Assembly (NCBI RefSeq): GCF_947500705.1
Contig: NZ_CANMSY010000001.1
Coordinates: forward strand, 310,001-374,000
Direction of reading: 5' to 3'
Source: an uncultured Brachybacterium sp.
Lineage (GTDB): Bacteria; Actinomycetota; Actinomycetes; Actinomycetales; Dermabacteraceae
Length of the DNA: 64,000 nucleotides
The stretch's first letter is position 1. Each line of letters opens with the position of its first letter. Below the pieces are notes generated by a model. The model saw only the letters and a program-made list of their open reading frames with translations. It did not search any database and was not told where the DNA came from. The translations under genes were made by a program, and so were the position numbers. Positions 16,146 through 24,136 of this stretch are shown piece by piece.

Positions 16146-17252
16146 TCAACCGGTGACAGTCACCTCGGCCCCGGCCTTCGCCGAGGCGTAGCAGGCATCG
16201 ATCACGCGGGCTCGGCGCAGCGCGAGAGAGCCGTCATGCGCGGCCCAGTCGCCGGACTGGACCTTCTGGAGGAACTCGGCGATCGCCGCAGCGTGCCGGC
16301 CGTCCTCGCCGACCACGGGCTGCAGCTCGGCGGGGATGCCGGCGACCTCGGTCCAGACCTTCAGCTCCTGGTGCGGGTGGGTGGGATCGCCGCCCCACTC
16401 GATCGTCGCGCCGCCGTCGGCCCCATAGAGGGTGACGTAGCAGAGGTCGTGCGGGATCCACTGGGCCCAGCTGGACTCCAGCAGCATCGTGCCCCCGCCG
16501 CCCAGGCGCAGGAAGGCGGTCGCGAGGTCCTCGACCTCGAAGGGGACCCCCTCCTCGACCTGCGAGATGCCGAAGCCGGAGCCCCCGCGGCCCAGCGGGC
16601 CGAACTCGGCGTGCGTGGCGGCGGATGCCGCGGTGACCTCGGGCTCGCCCATCAGGTGCAGGGCCATGTCGAGCATGTGGATGCCGATGTCCATCATCGC
16701 GCCGCCGCCCGAGCTCGCCGCCTTGGTGAACCAGGTGCCGAGGCCCGGGATGCCCCGGCGACGGATCCAGCCGGCCTTGGCGTAGTAGAGGTTCCCGAGC
16801 ACGCCGGAGTCGACCACGGCCTTCAGCGCCGCGACATCCCCGCGCTGGCGGTGGTTGAAGGACACCTCGAGCACCCGGCCCGCGCGGGCCGCGGCCTCGA
16901 CCATGCGGGCGGCGGCCTCGCCGGTCTGGGCCATCGGCTTCTCGGTGAGCACATGCACGCCCGCCTCGAGGGCGTGCACCGCCATCGGCTCGTGCAGGAA
17001 GGTGGGGGTGGCGATGGAGACGACGTCGAGCTCGGCCTCCGCGATCATCTGCTTCCAGTCCTGGTAGCGGCCGGGAACATCGTGCTCCTGCCCGAACTGC
17101 TCCAGCAGGTGCTCCTCCATCGCGGACAGTGCGACGAGATCGACGGTGGGGTCGGCGGCGTAGGCGGCCACATGCTGCTGGCCGGCCCAGCCCAGGCCGA
17201 TCACTCCGGCGCGCAGCTTTCGCTGGGCGCCCTCCGGTGCTGCAACGGTCAT
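16146..17252 (-). CDS. Gfo/Idh/MocA-family NAD(P)-dependent oxidoreductase
   Basis: 368 residues from ATG 17252, chosen because AAGGGA lies ahead of it (ATG 17279 would add nine residues). The Rossmann fold starts KLRAGVIGLGWAGQQHVAAY, and the family signature EKPMAQTGEAAARM follows AGVHVLTEKP. The C-terminal sheet domain includes GGGAMMDIGIHMLDMALHLMGEP, where the Asp and His of DIGIH are the usual catalytic residues. Such enzymes oxidise or reduce sugars and inositols at a ring carbon. It is downstream of the ROK regulator on the same strand, beside a sugar ABC operon, so it probably handles the same or a related sugar. Confidence 0.9.
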   Translation of the reverse strand: MTVAAPEGAQRKLRAGVIGLGWAGQQHVAAYAADPTVDLVALSAMEEHLLEQFGQEHDVPGRYQDWKQMIAEAELDVVSIATPTFLHEPMAVHALEAGVHVLTEKPMAQTGEAAARMVEAAARAGRVLEVSFNHRQRGDVAALKAVVDSGVLGNLYYAKAGWIRRRGIPGLGTWFTKAASSGGGAMMDIGIHMLDMALHLMGEPEVTAASAATHAEFGPLGRGGSGFGISQVEEGVPFEVEDLATAFLRLGGGGTMLLESSWAQWIPHDLCYVTLYGADGGATIEWGGDPTHPHQELKVWTEVAGIPAELQPVVGEDGRHAAAIAEFLQKVQSGDWAAHDGSLALRRARVIDACYASAKAGAEVTVTG

Positions 17253-17304
17253 AGTGCGTGATTCCCTTCGATCGATCATTCGGTCGGCTCGTGAGTTGGT
17301 CCGT

Positions 17305-17344
17305 CGGTCAGTCGGTCAGTCGGTCAGTCGGTCAGTCGGTCAGT
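17305..17344. repeat. Five exact 8-bp tandem repeats at the 3' end of the ROK gene
   Basis: CGGTCAGT is repeated five times without error. The ROK stop codon (17324-17326) lies inside the array. Because the unit is 8 bp, a gain or loss of one copy shifts the reading frame, but every frame meets a TGA within 24 bp. Confidence 0.9.
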
Positions 17345-18586
17345 GGAGAGCAGATCCAGGGGGTCTGCTCGAAGTCGGGTGAGGGCGAGCTCGATCGCCC
17401 CGCACACCACGACGTCCCTGCCCAGCGTGCTCGCTCGCAGCGCAGGATAGGGCGGGGTGGAGATCTGCGGCAGCACGTGGTGGGAGCGCTCGAGCACCGG
17501 GCCGATGGCTTCAGCGATCGCTCCGGCCACCACCACCGTCTCGACACCGAGCAGGCTGGAGAGGATCGCAGCGATGTGGGCGAGTCGGTCGCCGATCCGG
17601 TCGAGCACGCCCTGAGCGAGCAGATCCCCCTCCCGGCCGGCGGTGAAGACGTCCACCGCGCTGAGGTCCGCGCGGGGGATCTTCGCGAGCGAGGTCGAGG
17701 CCTCCTCCGCGGCGAGGGCTTCGAGGGTCCAGCGCCGGGCGAGGGCGGCGACGCCGTCGGCCCCGCGCGAGTCACCGAGCACGCCGTCCAGGAAGCGCAT
17801 CTCCCCGGCCCCGCCGTCGGCTCCGCGCAACAGGTGTCCGTCGACGATGAGTCCGGCACCGAAGCGCTCACCCATCAGCAGCGCCGCGAGGTGGTCGGGC
17901 CCGCGCCCTGCGGGTGCGTCACCGAGCGCCTGCTCGGCGAGGACGGCGAGGTTCGCGTCGTTCTCGACCAGGACCCTGCCATCCAGCACATCGACGAAGC
18001 CCGGGTTCATGGCGGGCCAATAGCCCTGGTCGCCGCGGGGCGAGTGACCGGAGGCGTCCACCGGGGCGGGGACGCCGACCACCGTCAGCAGCCGGTGCCG
18101 ATCCTGCGCCCCGGCCTGCTCGAGCACCTGCTCGACGAGGCCGCGCACCGCCTGGACCCGAGCCCGGCCGGCGCTCTCGTCACCTGCTCCGTCACCCCCC
18201 GAGGAGGGCTCGAGGCTGCCTTCGATCGCGCGCCGGACTGCGGCGAGTTCGCGGCCGCGGAGGTCCACCGCGCGCGCGGTGAGGGTGTGCTGACCTGCAT
18301 CCACGCCGATCAGCACCGCGGCATCGGCACGCAGCTCATAGTGCCGGGCCGGACGGCCCCGCTGCACGACGCCCTCGTCACGGCCGCCGGAGACCTCGCG
18401 GAGCCACCCCGCCTGCTCGAGCTCGGCGCAGACACCGAGCACCGTGGCCCGGGTGAGCCCGGTCGCGGCCATCGCGTCGGCCGCGGTGAAGGCCTCCGCC
18501 CGCAGGGCGTGCTGCATCAGCGCCTGCCGGTTGGCGCGGCGCATCAGCTGCGGGGAGCTGGCACCCCGATCGCGGCCTGTTGACAT
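17324..18586 (-). CDS. ROK-family transcriptional regulator
   Basis: About 420 residues from ATG 18586 (GTG 18598 is also possible). The N-terminal winged helix has LMRRANRQALMQHAL, then AADAMAATGLTRATVLGVCAELEQAGWL. The ROK sugar-kinase-like domain follows with AVLIGVDAGQHTLTARAVDLRG (DxG-type ATP loop), VLVENDANLAVLAEQALG and a glycine-rich AALLMGERFGAGLIVDGHLLRGADGGAGEM. The classical ROK zinc motif (CxCGxxGCxE) is not visible, which argues for a regulator that senses a sugar without kinase activity. It is divergent from the sugar-uptake operon and likely represses it. The last residues are encoded by an 8-bp tandem repeat. Confidence 0.88.
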   Translation of the reverse strand: MSTGRDRGASSPQLMRRANRQALMQHALRAEAFTAADAMAATGLTRATVLGVCAELEQAGWLREVSGGRDEGVVQRGRPARHYELRADAAVLIGVDAGQHTLTARAVDLRGRELAAVRRAIEGSLEPSSGGDGAGDESAGRARVQAVRGLVEQVLEQAGAQDRHRLLTVVGVPAPVDASGHSPRGDQGYWPAMNPGFVDVLDGRVLVENDANLAVLAEQALGDAPAGRGPDHLAALLMGERFGAGLIVDGHLLRGADGGAGEMRFLDGVLGDSRGADGVAALARRWTLEALAAEEASTSLAKIPRADLSAVDVFTAGREGDLLAQGVLDRIGDRLAHIAAILSSLLGVETVVVAGAIAEAIGPVLERSHHVLPQISTPPYPALRASTLGRDVVVCGAIELALTRLRADPLDLLSTDRLTD

Positions 18587-18606
18587 CGTCTGCCCCACAC
18601 CCCCAT

Positions 18607-18627
18607 ACTTTCGATAGGTCGTAAAGT
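18607..18627. promoter_or_regulatory. Imperfect palindrome, candidate ROK operator
   Basis: ACTTTCGATAGGTCGTAAAGT has arms ACTTT-CGA and TCG-T-AAAGT, inverted with one offset base. It lies in a short, unusually AT-rich divergent region (18599-18650) between the ROK gene and the sugar-binding protein gene, next to TAAATATAAC, a possible -10. Confidence 0.45.
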
Positions 18628-18703
18628 AAATATAACACCTGTCATATCTATGACCGCATCAGACAGCGGGGCTCAGAAGCCCCCTTCCGCGAAGGAGACG
18701 GCG

Positions 18704-19978
18704 TTGTCATCCTCGAACGGCCCGCGCGGGCCCCTCACCCGACGAACCCTGCTGGCAGGTGCCGGCGGCGCGCTCTCCGCGGCAGCCCTGGCCGCCTGCG
18801 GCAGCGCGAGCGGCTCCTCCCAGCTGACGCTCTACCAGTCCAAACCGGAGGCGATCCCGTACTTCGGCCAGCTCGCCGCGGATTTCTCCGCCTCCCAGGA
18901 ACGCTTCTCCGTCCAGCACGACATCGCCACGAACCTCTCGGCGAGCTTCGTGCGCAACAGCCCGCCGGACCTCGGCTGCCTGAACTACAACCTCGAGATG
19001 GGCCGCTTCATGGAGCGCGGGGCCCTCTCGGATCTGTCCGACCTGCCCGAGGCCGCGATGATCCGGGAGGACGTCGCCGATCTCGCCGACTGGTATCCCA
19101 CCTATGAGGGCCGCACCAGCGTGCTCCCCTATTCGGTCACCGCCGCGTCGGTGATCTACAACCGGCGCCTCTTCGAGGAGCACGGACTGGAGGTCCCCAC
19201 CACCTGGGAGGAGCTCCTGACCGTCTGCGAGACGCTCCAGGCGGCGGACGTCATCCCGATCTACGGGACCTTCCTGGATCCCTGGACGATCGCCCAGGGC
19301 CTGTTCGACTACACCGTCGGCGGGATGGTCGATGTGCGCAGCTTCTACCAGCAGATGGACGAGATCGGCGAGGACGTCGGCCCCGACTCCGAGGTCTCCT
19401 TCCAGAGCACCCTGCTCGAACCCGTCCAGCGGATGATGGAGCTGGTCCCCTACTTCAACTCCGATGCCCCCAGCCGCGCCTACGGCGACGGCAACACCGC
19501 GATGGCCCAGGAACGAGCGGCCATGTACTTCCAGGGGCCCTGGGCCTTCGGGGAGATCGAGAAGGCCGGCTCCGATCTGGATCTCGGCACCTTCCCGCTG
19601 CCGATGACCGACGATCCAGCTGATCTGAAGGTCCGCGTGAACATCGACCTCTCCCTGTGGATCCCGGAAGCCGCGAACGAGCAGGAGGGAGCACGGGAGC
19701 TGCTGCAGTACCTCATGCGGCCCGAGGTGCAGGACCCGTACAACGCGGAGTTCCTCGCCTTCGGCACCACCAAGGACGCTCCGGCGGTGACCGATGACCG
19801 GATCGCGGAGATGCAGCAGTACTACGACGAGGGCCGCTTCTACATGGGTGCCTCCCAGTTCATCCCGAACTCGATCCCGGCCCAGAACTACATCCAGTCG
19901 ATCGCCGGCGGCGCCGACGCCGAGCAGACCCTGGCGCGATTGGATGCCGACTGGGCCCGCCTGGCCTTCCGGGAGTGA
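18704..19978 (+). CDS. ABC transporter sugar-binding lipoprotein
   Basis: 424 residues from TTG 18704, which is preceded by AAGGAG at a 6-bp spacing; an in-frame ATG at 18650 would add 18 residues and has no such site. The signal contains a twin-Arg (LTRRTLLAGAGGALSAAALAACGS) with a lipobox Cys, so Tat export followed by lipidation is likely. The mature protein is a family-1 solute-binding protein: QLTLYQSKPEAIPYFGQLAADFSA, IYNRRLFEEHGLEVPTTWEE and AMAQERAAMYFQGPW are typical of alpha-glucoside or maltose-type binders. It captures the sugar outside the membrane for the two permeases that follow. Confidence 0.9.
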   Translation: MSSSNGPRGPLTRRTLLAGAGGALSAAALAACGSASGSSQLTLYQSKPEAIPYFGQLAADFSASQERFSVQHDIATNLSASFVRNSPPDLGCLNYNLEMGRFMERGALSDLSDLPEAAMIREDVADLADWYPTYEGRTSVLPYSVTAASVIYNRRLFEEHGLEVPTTWEELLTVCETLQAADVIPIYGTFLDPWTIAQGLFDYTVGGMVDVRSFYQQMDEIGEDVGPDSEVSFQSTLLEPVQRMMELVPYFNSDAPSRAYGDGNTAMAQERAAMYFQGPWAFGEIEKAGSDLDLGTFPLPMTDDPADLKVRVNIDLSLWIPEAANEQEGARELLQYLMRPEVQDPYNAEFLAFGTTKDAPAVTDDRIAEMQQYYDEGRFYMGASQFIPNSIPAQNYIQSIAGGADAEQTLARLDADWARLAFRE

Positions 19979-20000
19979 TCACGCCATGACTGACCCACAA

Positions 20001-20045
20001 GGTACTCACCAGCAAGGGACCCACCAGCAAGGGACCCACCAGCAA
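20001..20045. repeat. Three 15-bp tandem repeats between binding protein and permease
   Basis: GGTACTCACCAGCAA then two exact GGGACCCACCAGCAA units. In the permease frame they read GTHQQ three times, upstream of the better start at 20055. Each unit ends AGCAAGG, similar to a ribosome binding site. Confidence 0.85.
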
Positions 20046-20054
20046 GGAGCGTCG

Positions 20055-20987
20055 ATGTCGACGACGACACCCTCTCGCACCACCGACACGGACGGCGCCG
20101 GCCGGCCCCGCTCCCCGATCGTCCACCACAAGCGACGGATCGATCCCCTCTACTACCTGTTCCTGTTCCCCTCACTCGCCCTGTTCAGCCTCGCGGTCAC
20201 GCTGCCGGCGGTGCTGGGCTTCGGCTACAGCTTCACCAACTCCATCGGCTTCGGCGACTGGGAGTTCATCGGCGTCCGCAACTACATCGCGATGTTCCGC
20301 GATCAGGGGATCCTGGGGTCGTACACCTTCACCCTCGGCTTCTCCCTGATCACCGTGATCCTGGTGAACGTCATCGCGTTCGCGCTGGCGCTCGGGCTGA
20401 CCTCGAGGATCCGCTTCACCGCGGTGCTGCGCACGATCTACGTGATCCCGATGGTCATCTCCGGCATCGTCATCGCCTTCGTGTTCCAGTACCTGTTCGC
20501 GAACACCGTCCCGGGCATCGGACAGTCGATCGGCTCGGACGCGCTGTCCACCTCGATCCTCGCCGATCCGGACTGGGCCTGGCTGTCCATCGTGATCGTC
20601 ACCGCCTGGCAGTCGATCCCCGGCACGATGCTCATCTACATCGCCGGGCTGGTCACCATCCCCGGCGAGGTGTACGAAGCGGGATCGATCGATGGGGCGA
20701 CCGGCTGGCAGAGCATCCGGCACATCACGCTGCCGCTGGTCTCCGGGTTCATCGTCATCAACACGATCCTCGGCTTCAAGAACTATCTCAACGCCTACGA
20801 CATCATCGTGGGCCTGACCGACGGCGGTCCGGGCGTCGCCACCCGCTCCGTGGCGATGTCGATCTTCCGCGGCTTCGAGGGTGGCGACTACGCCTACCAG
20901 ATGGCCAATGCGATGGTCTTCTTCCTGATCTCGATCGCCCTCGCACTCCTCCAGCTCCGCATCACCCGAGGAAGGACGGTCATCTGA
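20055..20987 (+). CDS. ABC sugar transporter permease (MalF/UgpA type)
   Basis: 310 residues from ATG 20055, placed there by AAGGAG 5 bp upstream; ATG 19986 would add a GTHQQ repeat leader. Six membrane helices follow the cytoplasmic N-terminus (DPLYYLFLFPSLALFSLAVTLPAVLGFGYSF first). The EAA loop that docks on the ATPase is visible as YEAGSIDGATGWQSIRHITLPLV. It forms the inner-membrane channel with the next gene. No ATPase gene is in this operon, so a shared MsiK-like ATPase encoded elsewhere must drive it. Its stop overlaps the next start (TGATG). Confidence 0.92.
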   Translation: MSTTTPSRTTDTDGAGRPRSPIVHHKRRIDPLYYLFLFPSLALFSLAVTLPAVLGFGYSFTNSIGFGDWEFIGVRNYIAMFRDQGILGSYTFTLGFSLITVILVNVIAFALALGLTSRIRFTAVLRTIYVIPMVISGIVIAFVFQYLFANTVPGIGQSIGSDALSTSILADPDWAWLSIVIVTAWQSIPGTMLIYIAGLVTIPGEVYEAGSIDGATGWQSIRHITLPLVSGFIVINTILGFKNYLNAYDIIVGLTDGGPGVATRSVAMSIFRGFEGGDYAYQMANAMVFFLISIALALLQLRITRGRTVI

Positions 20988-21919
20988 TGAGCACCACGAC
21001 TCCTGCTGCCTCTGCGGCCCCTGCCGGCTCCACCCCCGATCCCTCCCGCTCCTCCGCGACCACGCAGCCGGCGCGCCGTCGGCGCCGCGGCAAGGTAGGA
21101 CGCGAGCGCATCAACTGGCCCGTGACCGTGCTGCTCCTGGTGGGGGCGCTGGCCGTGCTGGTGCCGCTGTTCGTCACGGTGAACATGTCGCTGAAGACCA
21201 CCGAGCAGGCGGTCGACGGCAATGCGTTCGGCCTGCCGGATCCGCTGACCTTCTCGAGCTTCGTGGAGGCGTGGAACCTCACGAACTTCCCGCGCGGCTT
21301 CGCGATCTCGATCTTCATCACCACCATCGCGGTGATCGGCGAGATCGTGATCTCTGCCCTCGCGGCGTACGCGATCGTGCGCAACTGGGACCACAGGCTG
21401 TTCCGCTGGTCGTTCTTCTACCTGCTGGCGGCGATGTTCATCCCGTTCCCGGTGGTGGCGCTGCCGCAGATCCAGCTGACCGGCATGCTCGGGCTGGACA
21501 ATCCGCTCGGCGTCGCGATCCTGCACATCGCCTTCGCCCTGGCGTTCAACACACTGCTGTTCACCGCGTTCCTGCGCACCATCCCGCTCGAGCTGGAGGA
21601 GTCGATGCGGATGGACGGCGCCGGCACCTGGCAGGTGTTCTGGAAGCTGATCCTGCCGCTGCTGGGGCCGATGTGCGCGACCGTGGGCATCTTCGCCTTC
21701 ATCGCCTCCTGGAACGACTTCATGATGCCGTCGCTGATCATCTCGGACCCGACCCTGCAGACCATCCCGGTGCTGCAGAACATGTTCCAGACCCAGTTCA
21801 GCAACAGCTACAACGTCGCCTTCGCCTCCTACCTGATGGCGATGGCACCGGCTATCATCGTCTACCTTTTCGCACAGCGCTGGGTGATGTCCGGCCTGAC
21901 CCAGGGCGCCATCAAGTAA
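20987..21919 (+). CDS. ABC sugar transporter permease (MalG/UgpE type)
   Basis: 310 residues. A Ser/Thr/Pro/Ala-rich leader with a basic patch (ARRRRRGKVGRERI) precedes six membrane helices. The EAA loop is ELEESMRMDGAGTWQVFWKLILPLLGP. It begins on the last base of the preceding permease stop, so translation is coupled. It pairs with that permease to import the sugar captured by the lipoprotein. The C-terminus ends VMSGLTQGAIK, typical of MalG-type subunits. Confidence 0.92.
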   Translation: MSTTTPAASAAPAGSTPDPSRSSATTQPARRRRRGKVGRERINWPVTVLLLVGALAVLVPLFVTVNMSLKTTEQAVDGNAFGLPDPLTFSSFVEAWNLTNFPRGFAISIFITTIAVIGEIVISALAAYAIVRNWDHRLFRWSFFYLLAAMFIPFPVVALPQIQLTGMLGLDNPLGVAILHIAFALAFNTLLFTAFLRTIPLELEESMRMDGAGTWQVFWKLILPLLGPMCATVGIFAFIASWNDFMMPSLIISDPTLQTIPVLQNMFQTQFSNSYNVAFASYLMAMAPAIIVYLFAQRWVMSGLTQGAIK

Positions 21920-21976
21920 CCCCCACTCACTCCAGAATTTCACCCACCACCCTCGATACCCGGAGGTTCTCCGAAC

Positions 21977-23704
21977 GTGACCACTGCTCCTCTGACCGTT
22001 TCCGCTGGCCAGCAGGCCGATGCCGACTGGTGGCGCCAGGCGGCCGTCTACCAGATCTACCCGCGCTCCTTCGCGGACAGCAACGGCGACGGCATCGGCG
22101 ACCTGGGCGGGATCATCTCCCGCGTCCCTTACCTGCAGCAGCTCGGACTCGACGCCGTATGGCTGAGCCCGTTCTACCCCTCGGCACTGGCCGACGGCGG
22201 CTACGACGTGGACGACTTCCGGGACGTCGACCCGAAGATCGGCACCCTGGCGGAGTTCGACGAGATGGTCGCCGCGCTCCATGGCGCCGGCATCAAGCTG
22301 ATCGTGGACCTGGTCCCCAACCATTCCTCGGACCGCCACGAGTGGTTCCGCGAGGCGCTGGCCTCTCCGAAGGGTTCGAACGCCCGGGCGCGGTACATCT
22401 TCCGTGACGGCATGGGCGAGAACGGGGAGCTGCCCCCGGCGGACTGGACCTCGATCTTCGGCGGTCCGGCCTGGACCCGGGTCCCGGACGGACAGTGGTA
22501 CCTGCACTCCTTCGCCACCGAGCAGCCCGACTTCAACTGGAAGCACCCCGAGGTCCACGAGGACTTCAAGCGCACGCTCCGGTTCTGGTCGGACCGCGGG
22601 GTCGACGGCTTCCGCATCGACGTGGCGCACGGCCTGGCCAAGGATCTCGACGAGGTGCTGCCGAGCAGGGCGGAGCTGAAGGCGATGCCCAAGGACGGCA
22701 CCCATCCGCTGTGGGACCGCGATGAGGTCCATGAGATCTACGCCGAGTGGCGCGCGGTCTTCAACGAGTACACCCCAGCACGCACCGCCGTGGCGGAGGC
22801 CTGGGTGGAGACCCCGGAACGCCGTGCGAAGTACGCGAGCCCCGAGGGTCTGGGCCAGGCGTTCAACTTCGACCTGATGGAGGCGGATTTCGACGCCACT
22901 CACTTCCGCGACATCGTCACGGACAACCTGGCGCAGTCAGCGGTGACGGGCTCGTCCACCACCTGGGTGTTCTCCAACCACGACGGGATCCGCCACGCGA
23001 CCCGCTACGGCCTGCCCCCACGGAACGGCCAGGCGGTGAAGCACGGCGCGGAGTGGGTGCTCGCCGGCGGCCCCGAGGACGGCATCGACAAGGAGCTGGG
23101 CCTGCGCCGGGCACGTGCGGCGACGATGTTCGAGCTGGCCCTGCCCGGCAGCGCCTACCTCTACCAGGGCGAGGAGCTGGGCCTGCACGAGGTCGCCGAG
23201 ATCCCTGATGCGCAGCGGCAGGATCCTGCCTTCTGGCGCACCACCGCGGAGGACCGCGGCTTCGATGGCCTGGGCCGCGACGGCTGCCGAGTGCCGCTGC
23301 CCTGGACCCGCGAGGGCGAGTCGTTCGGCTTCGGCACCGGCGGCGCGCACCTGCCCCAGCCGGCGTGGTTCGCGGACTTCTCGGTCGAGGCCGAGGACGG
23401 CGTGGCGGGCTCGACCCTCGAGATGTACCGCGAGGCGCTGCGCCTGCGCAGTCAGCTGCAGAGCGAGGAGTCGCTGACCTGGGACGAGAAGCTCTCCACC
23501 GGTGACGTGCTCGCCTTCGAGCGTCCCGGCGGCTGGCTGTCCGTGACGAACTTCGGTGACGCACCGGTCGCGCTGCCGGAGGGCGAGGTGCTGCTCGCGA
23601 GCACTCCGCTCGCTTCCGACGACGGCGGCGCCGGTGGTGTCAGCACCGGTGGTCAGCAGCTGCCCGGCGCGACCACTGTCTGGCTGCGACGCATGGGAGC
23701 CTGA
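21977..23704 (+). CDS. GH13-family alpha-glucosidase (oligo-1,6-glucosidase/sucrose-type)
   Basis: 575 residues from GTG 21977, with GGAGG-like sequence upstream. The (beta/alpha)8 barrel motifs appear in order: WWRQAAVYQIYPRSFADSNG, DLVPNHSS, GFRIDVAHGLAKD (nucleophile Asp), VAEAWVETPERR (acid/base Glu) and WVFSNHDGIRH (third Asp). The C-terminal ~80 residues form a small beta domain. It is a cytoplasmic exo-acting enzyme that releases glucose from imported short alpha-glucosides. Together with the binding protein and permeases it makes a complete import-and-cleave operon under the ROK regulator. Exact linkage preference cannot be read from sequence. Confidence 0.92.
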   Translation: MTTAPLTVSAGQQADADWWRQAAVYQIYPRSFADSNGDGIGDLGGIISRVPYLQQLGLDAVWLSPFYPSALADGGYDVDDFRDVDPKIGTLAEFDEMVAALHGAGIKLIVDLVPNHSSDRHEWFREALASPKGSNARARYIFRDGMGENGELPPADWTSIFGGPAWTRVPDGQWYLHSFATEQPDFNWKHPEVHEDFKRTLRFWSDRGVDGFRIDVAHGLAKDLDEVLPSRAELKAMPKDGTHPLWDRDEVHEIYAEWRAVFNEYTPARTAVAEAWVETPERRAKYASPEGLGQAFNFDLMEADFDATHFRDIVTDNLAQSAVTGSSTTWVFSNHDGIRHATRYGLPPRNGQAVKHGAEWVLAGGPEDGIDKELGLRRARAATMFELALPGSAYLYQGEELGLHEVAEIPDAQRQDPAFWRTTAEDRGFDGLGRDGCRVPLPWTREGESFGFGTGGAHLPQPAWFADFSVEAEDGVAGSTLEMYREALRLRSQLQSEESLTWDEKLSTGDVLAFERPGGWLSVTNFGDAPVALPEGEVLLASTPLASDDGGAGGVSTGGQQLPGATTVWLRRMGA

Positions 23705-23763
23705 TCTTCCGGGTCTGACCCCTGACCCCTGACCTCTCAGGCTCTGCTCCCCGAGCCGACGGC

Positions 23764-23806
23764 GATGCCCCGGATGTCGACCTCTGCGGTCGATGTCCGG
23801 GGCACC
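23764..23806. terminator. Terminator after the alpha-glucosidase
   Basis: GATGCCCCGGATGTCGACC pairs with GGTCGATGTCCGGGGCACC around a TCTGC loop, with one mismatch/wobble. It separates the sugar operon from the convergent Dabb/HNH gene. Just before it (about 23715-23738) is a short CCTGACC repeat. Confidence 0.8.
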
Positions 23807-23839
23807 CTCTGTTGCGGCCATCGCGGTGGCGAGGAGCCC

Positions 23840-24136
23840 TCAGGGATAGGCGATGAAGTCGAGCTCCTCGAAGGCGCTGACCTCGTTCTGCCAACGGGTC
23901 GCGACGAACTGCTGGTGGTCGGGGTGCGCGTCGTAAGCGGCAAAGGTCGCCTCATCCGCGAAGGTCATCGCGAACTGGAATCGGTAGGTCGATTTTGGGC
24001 TGACCTGTCGCGAGACGGCGAAATCCTCGACTCCGTCGATCTCGCGGAGCAGTGCAGGTGCCCGGGTGAGGAAGTCCCGCTCTGCTGCGGAGTCCGAGGC
24101 GTGCACGAGGGTGAAGGAGACGGTGTGGCGGATCAT
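23840..24136 (-). CDS. Dabb (stress-responsive alpha/beta barrel) domain protein
   Basis: 98 residues if started at ATG 24136. It is a complete single Dabb/ferredoxin-like domain: MIRHTVSFTLVHASDSAAER at the start, SPKSTYRFQFAMTFADEATF in the middle, YDAHPDHQQFVATRW near the end. Such domains dimerise and some bind small molecules or act as cyclases/hydrolases; a role cannot be given here. No clear ribosome site precedes the ATG. The reading frame is open upstream all the way through the HNH gene, so it may be made as the tail of that protein, or be a separate gene whose upstream stop has been lost. Confidence 0.75.
   Translation of the reverse strand: MIRHTVSFTLVHASDSAAERDFLTRAPALLREIDGVEDFAVSRQVSPKSTYRFQFAMTFADEATFAAYDAHPDHQQFVATRWQNEVSAFEELDFIAYP

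Noticed and set aside
17305-17344. CRISPR array
   Set aside because: Units are 8 bp with no spacers. The same applies to the 9-, 15- and 19-bp arrays elsewhere.
20894-22903. A 669-codon minus-strand frame opposite the permease and alpha-glucosidase genes
   Set aside because: Arg/Gln/His-rich composition, no domain, and full overlap with well-supported genes.
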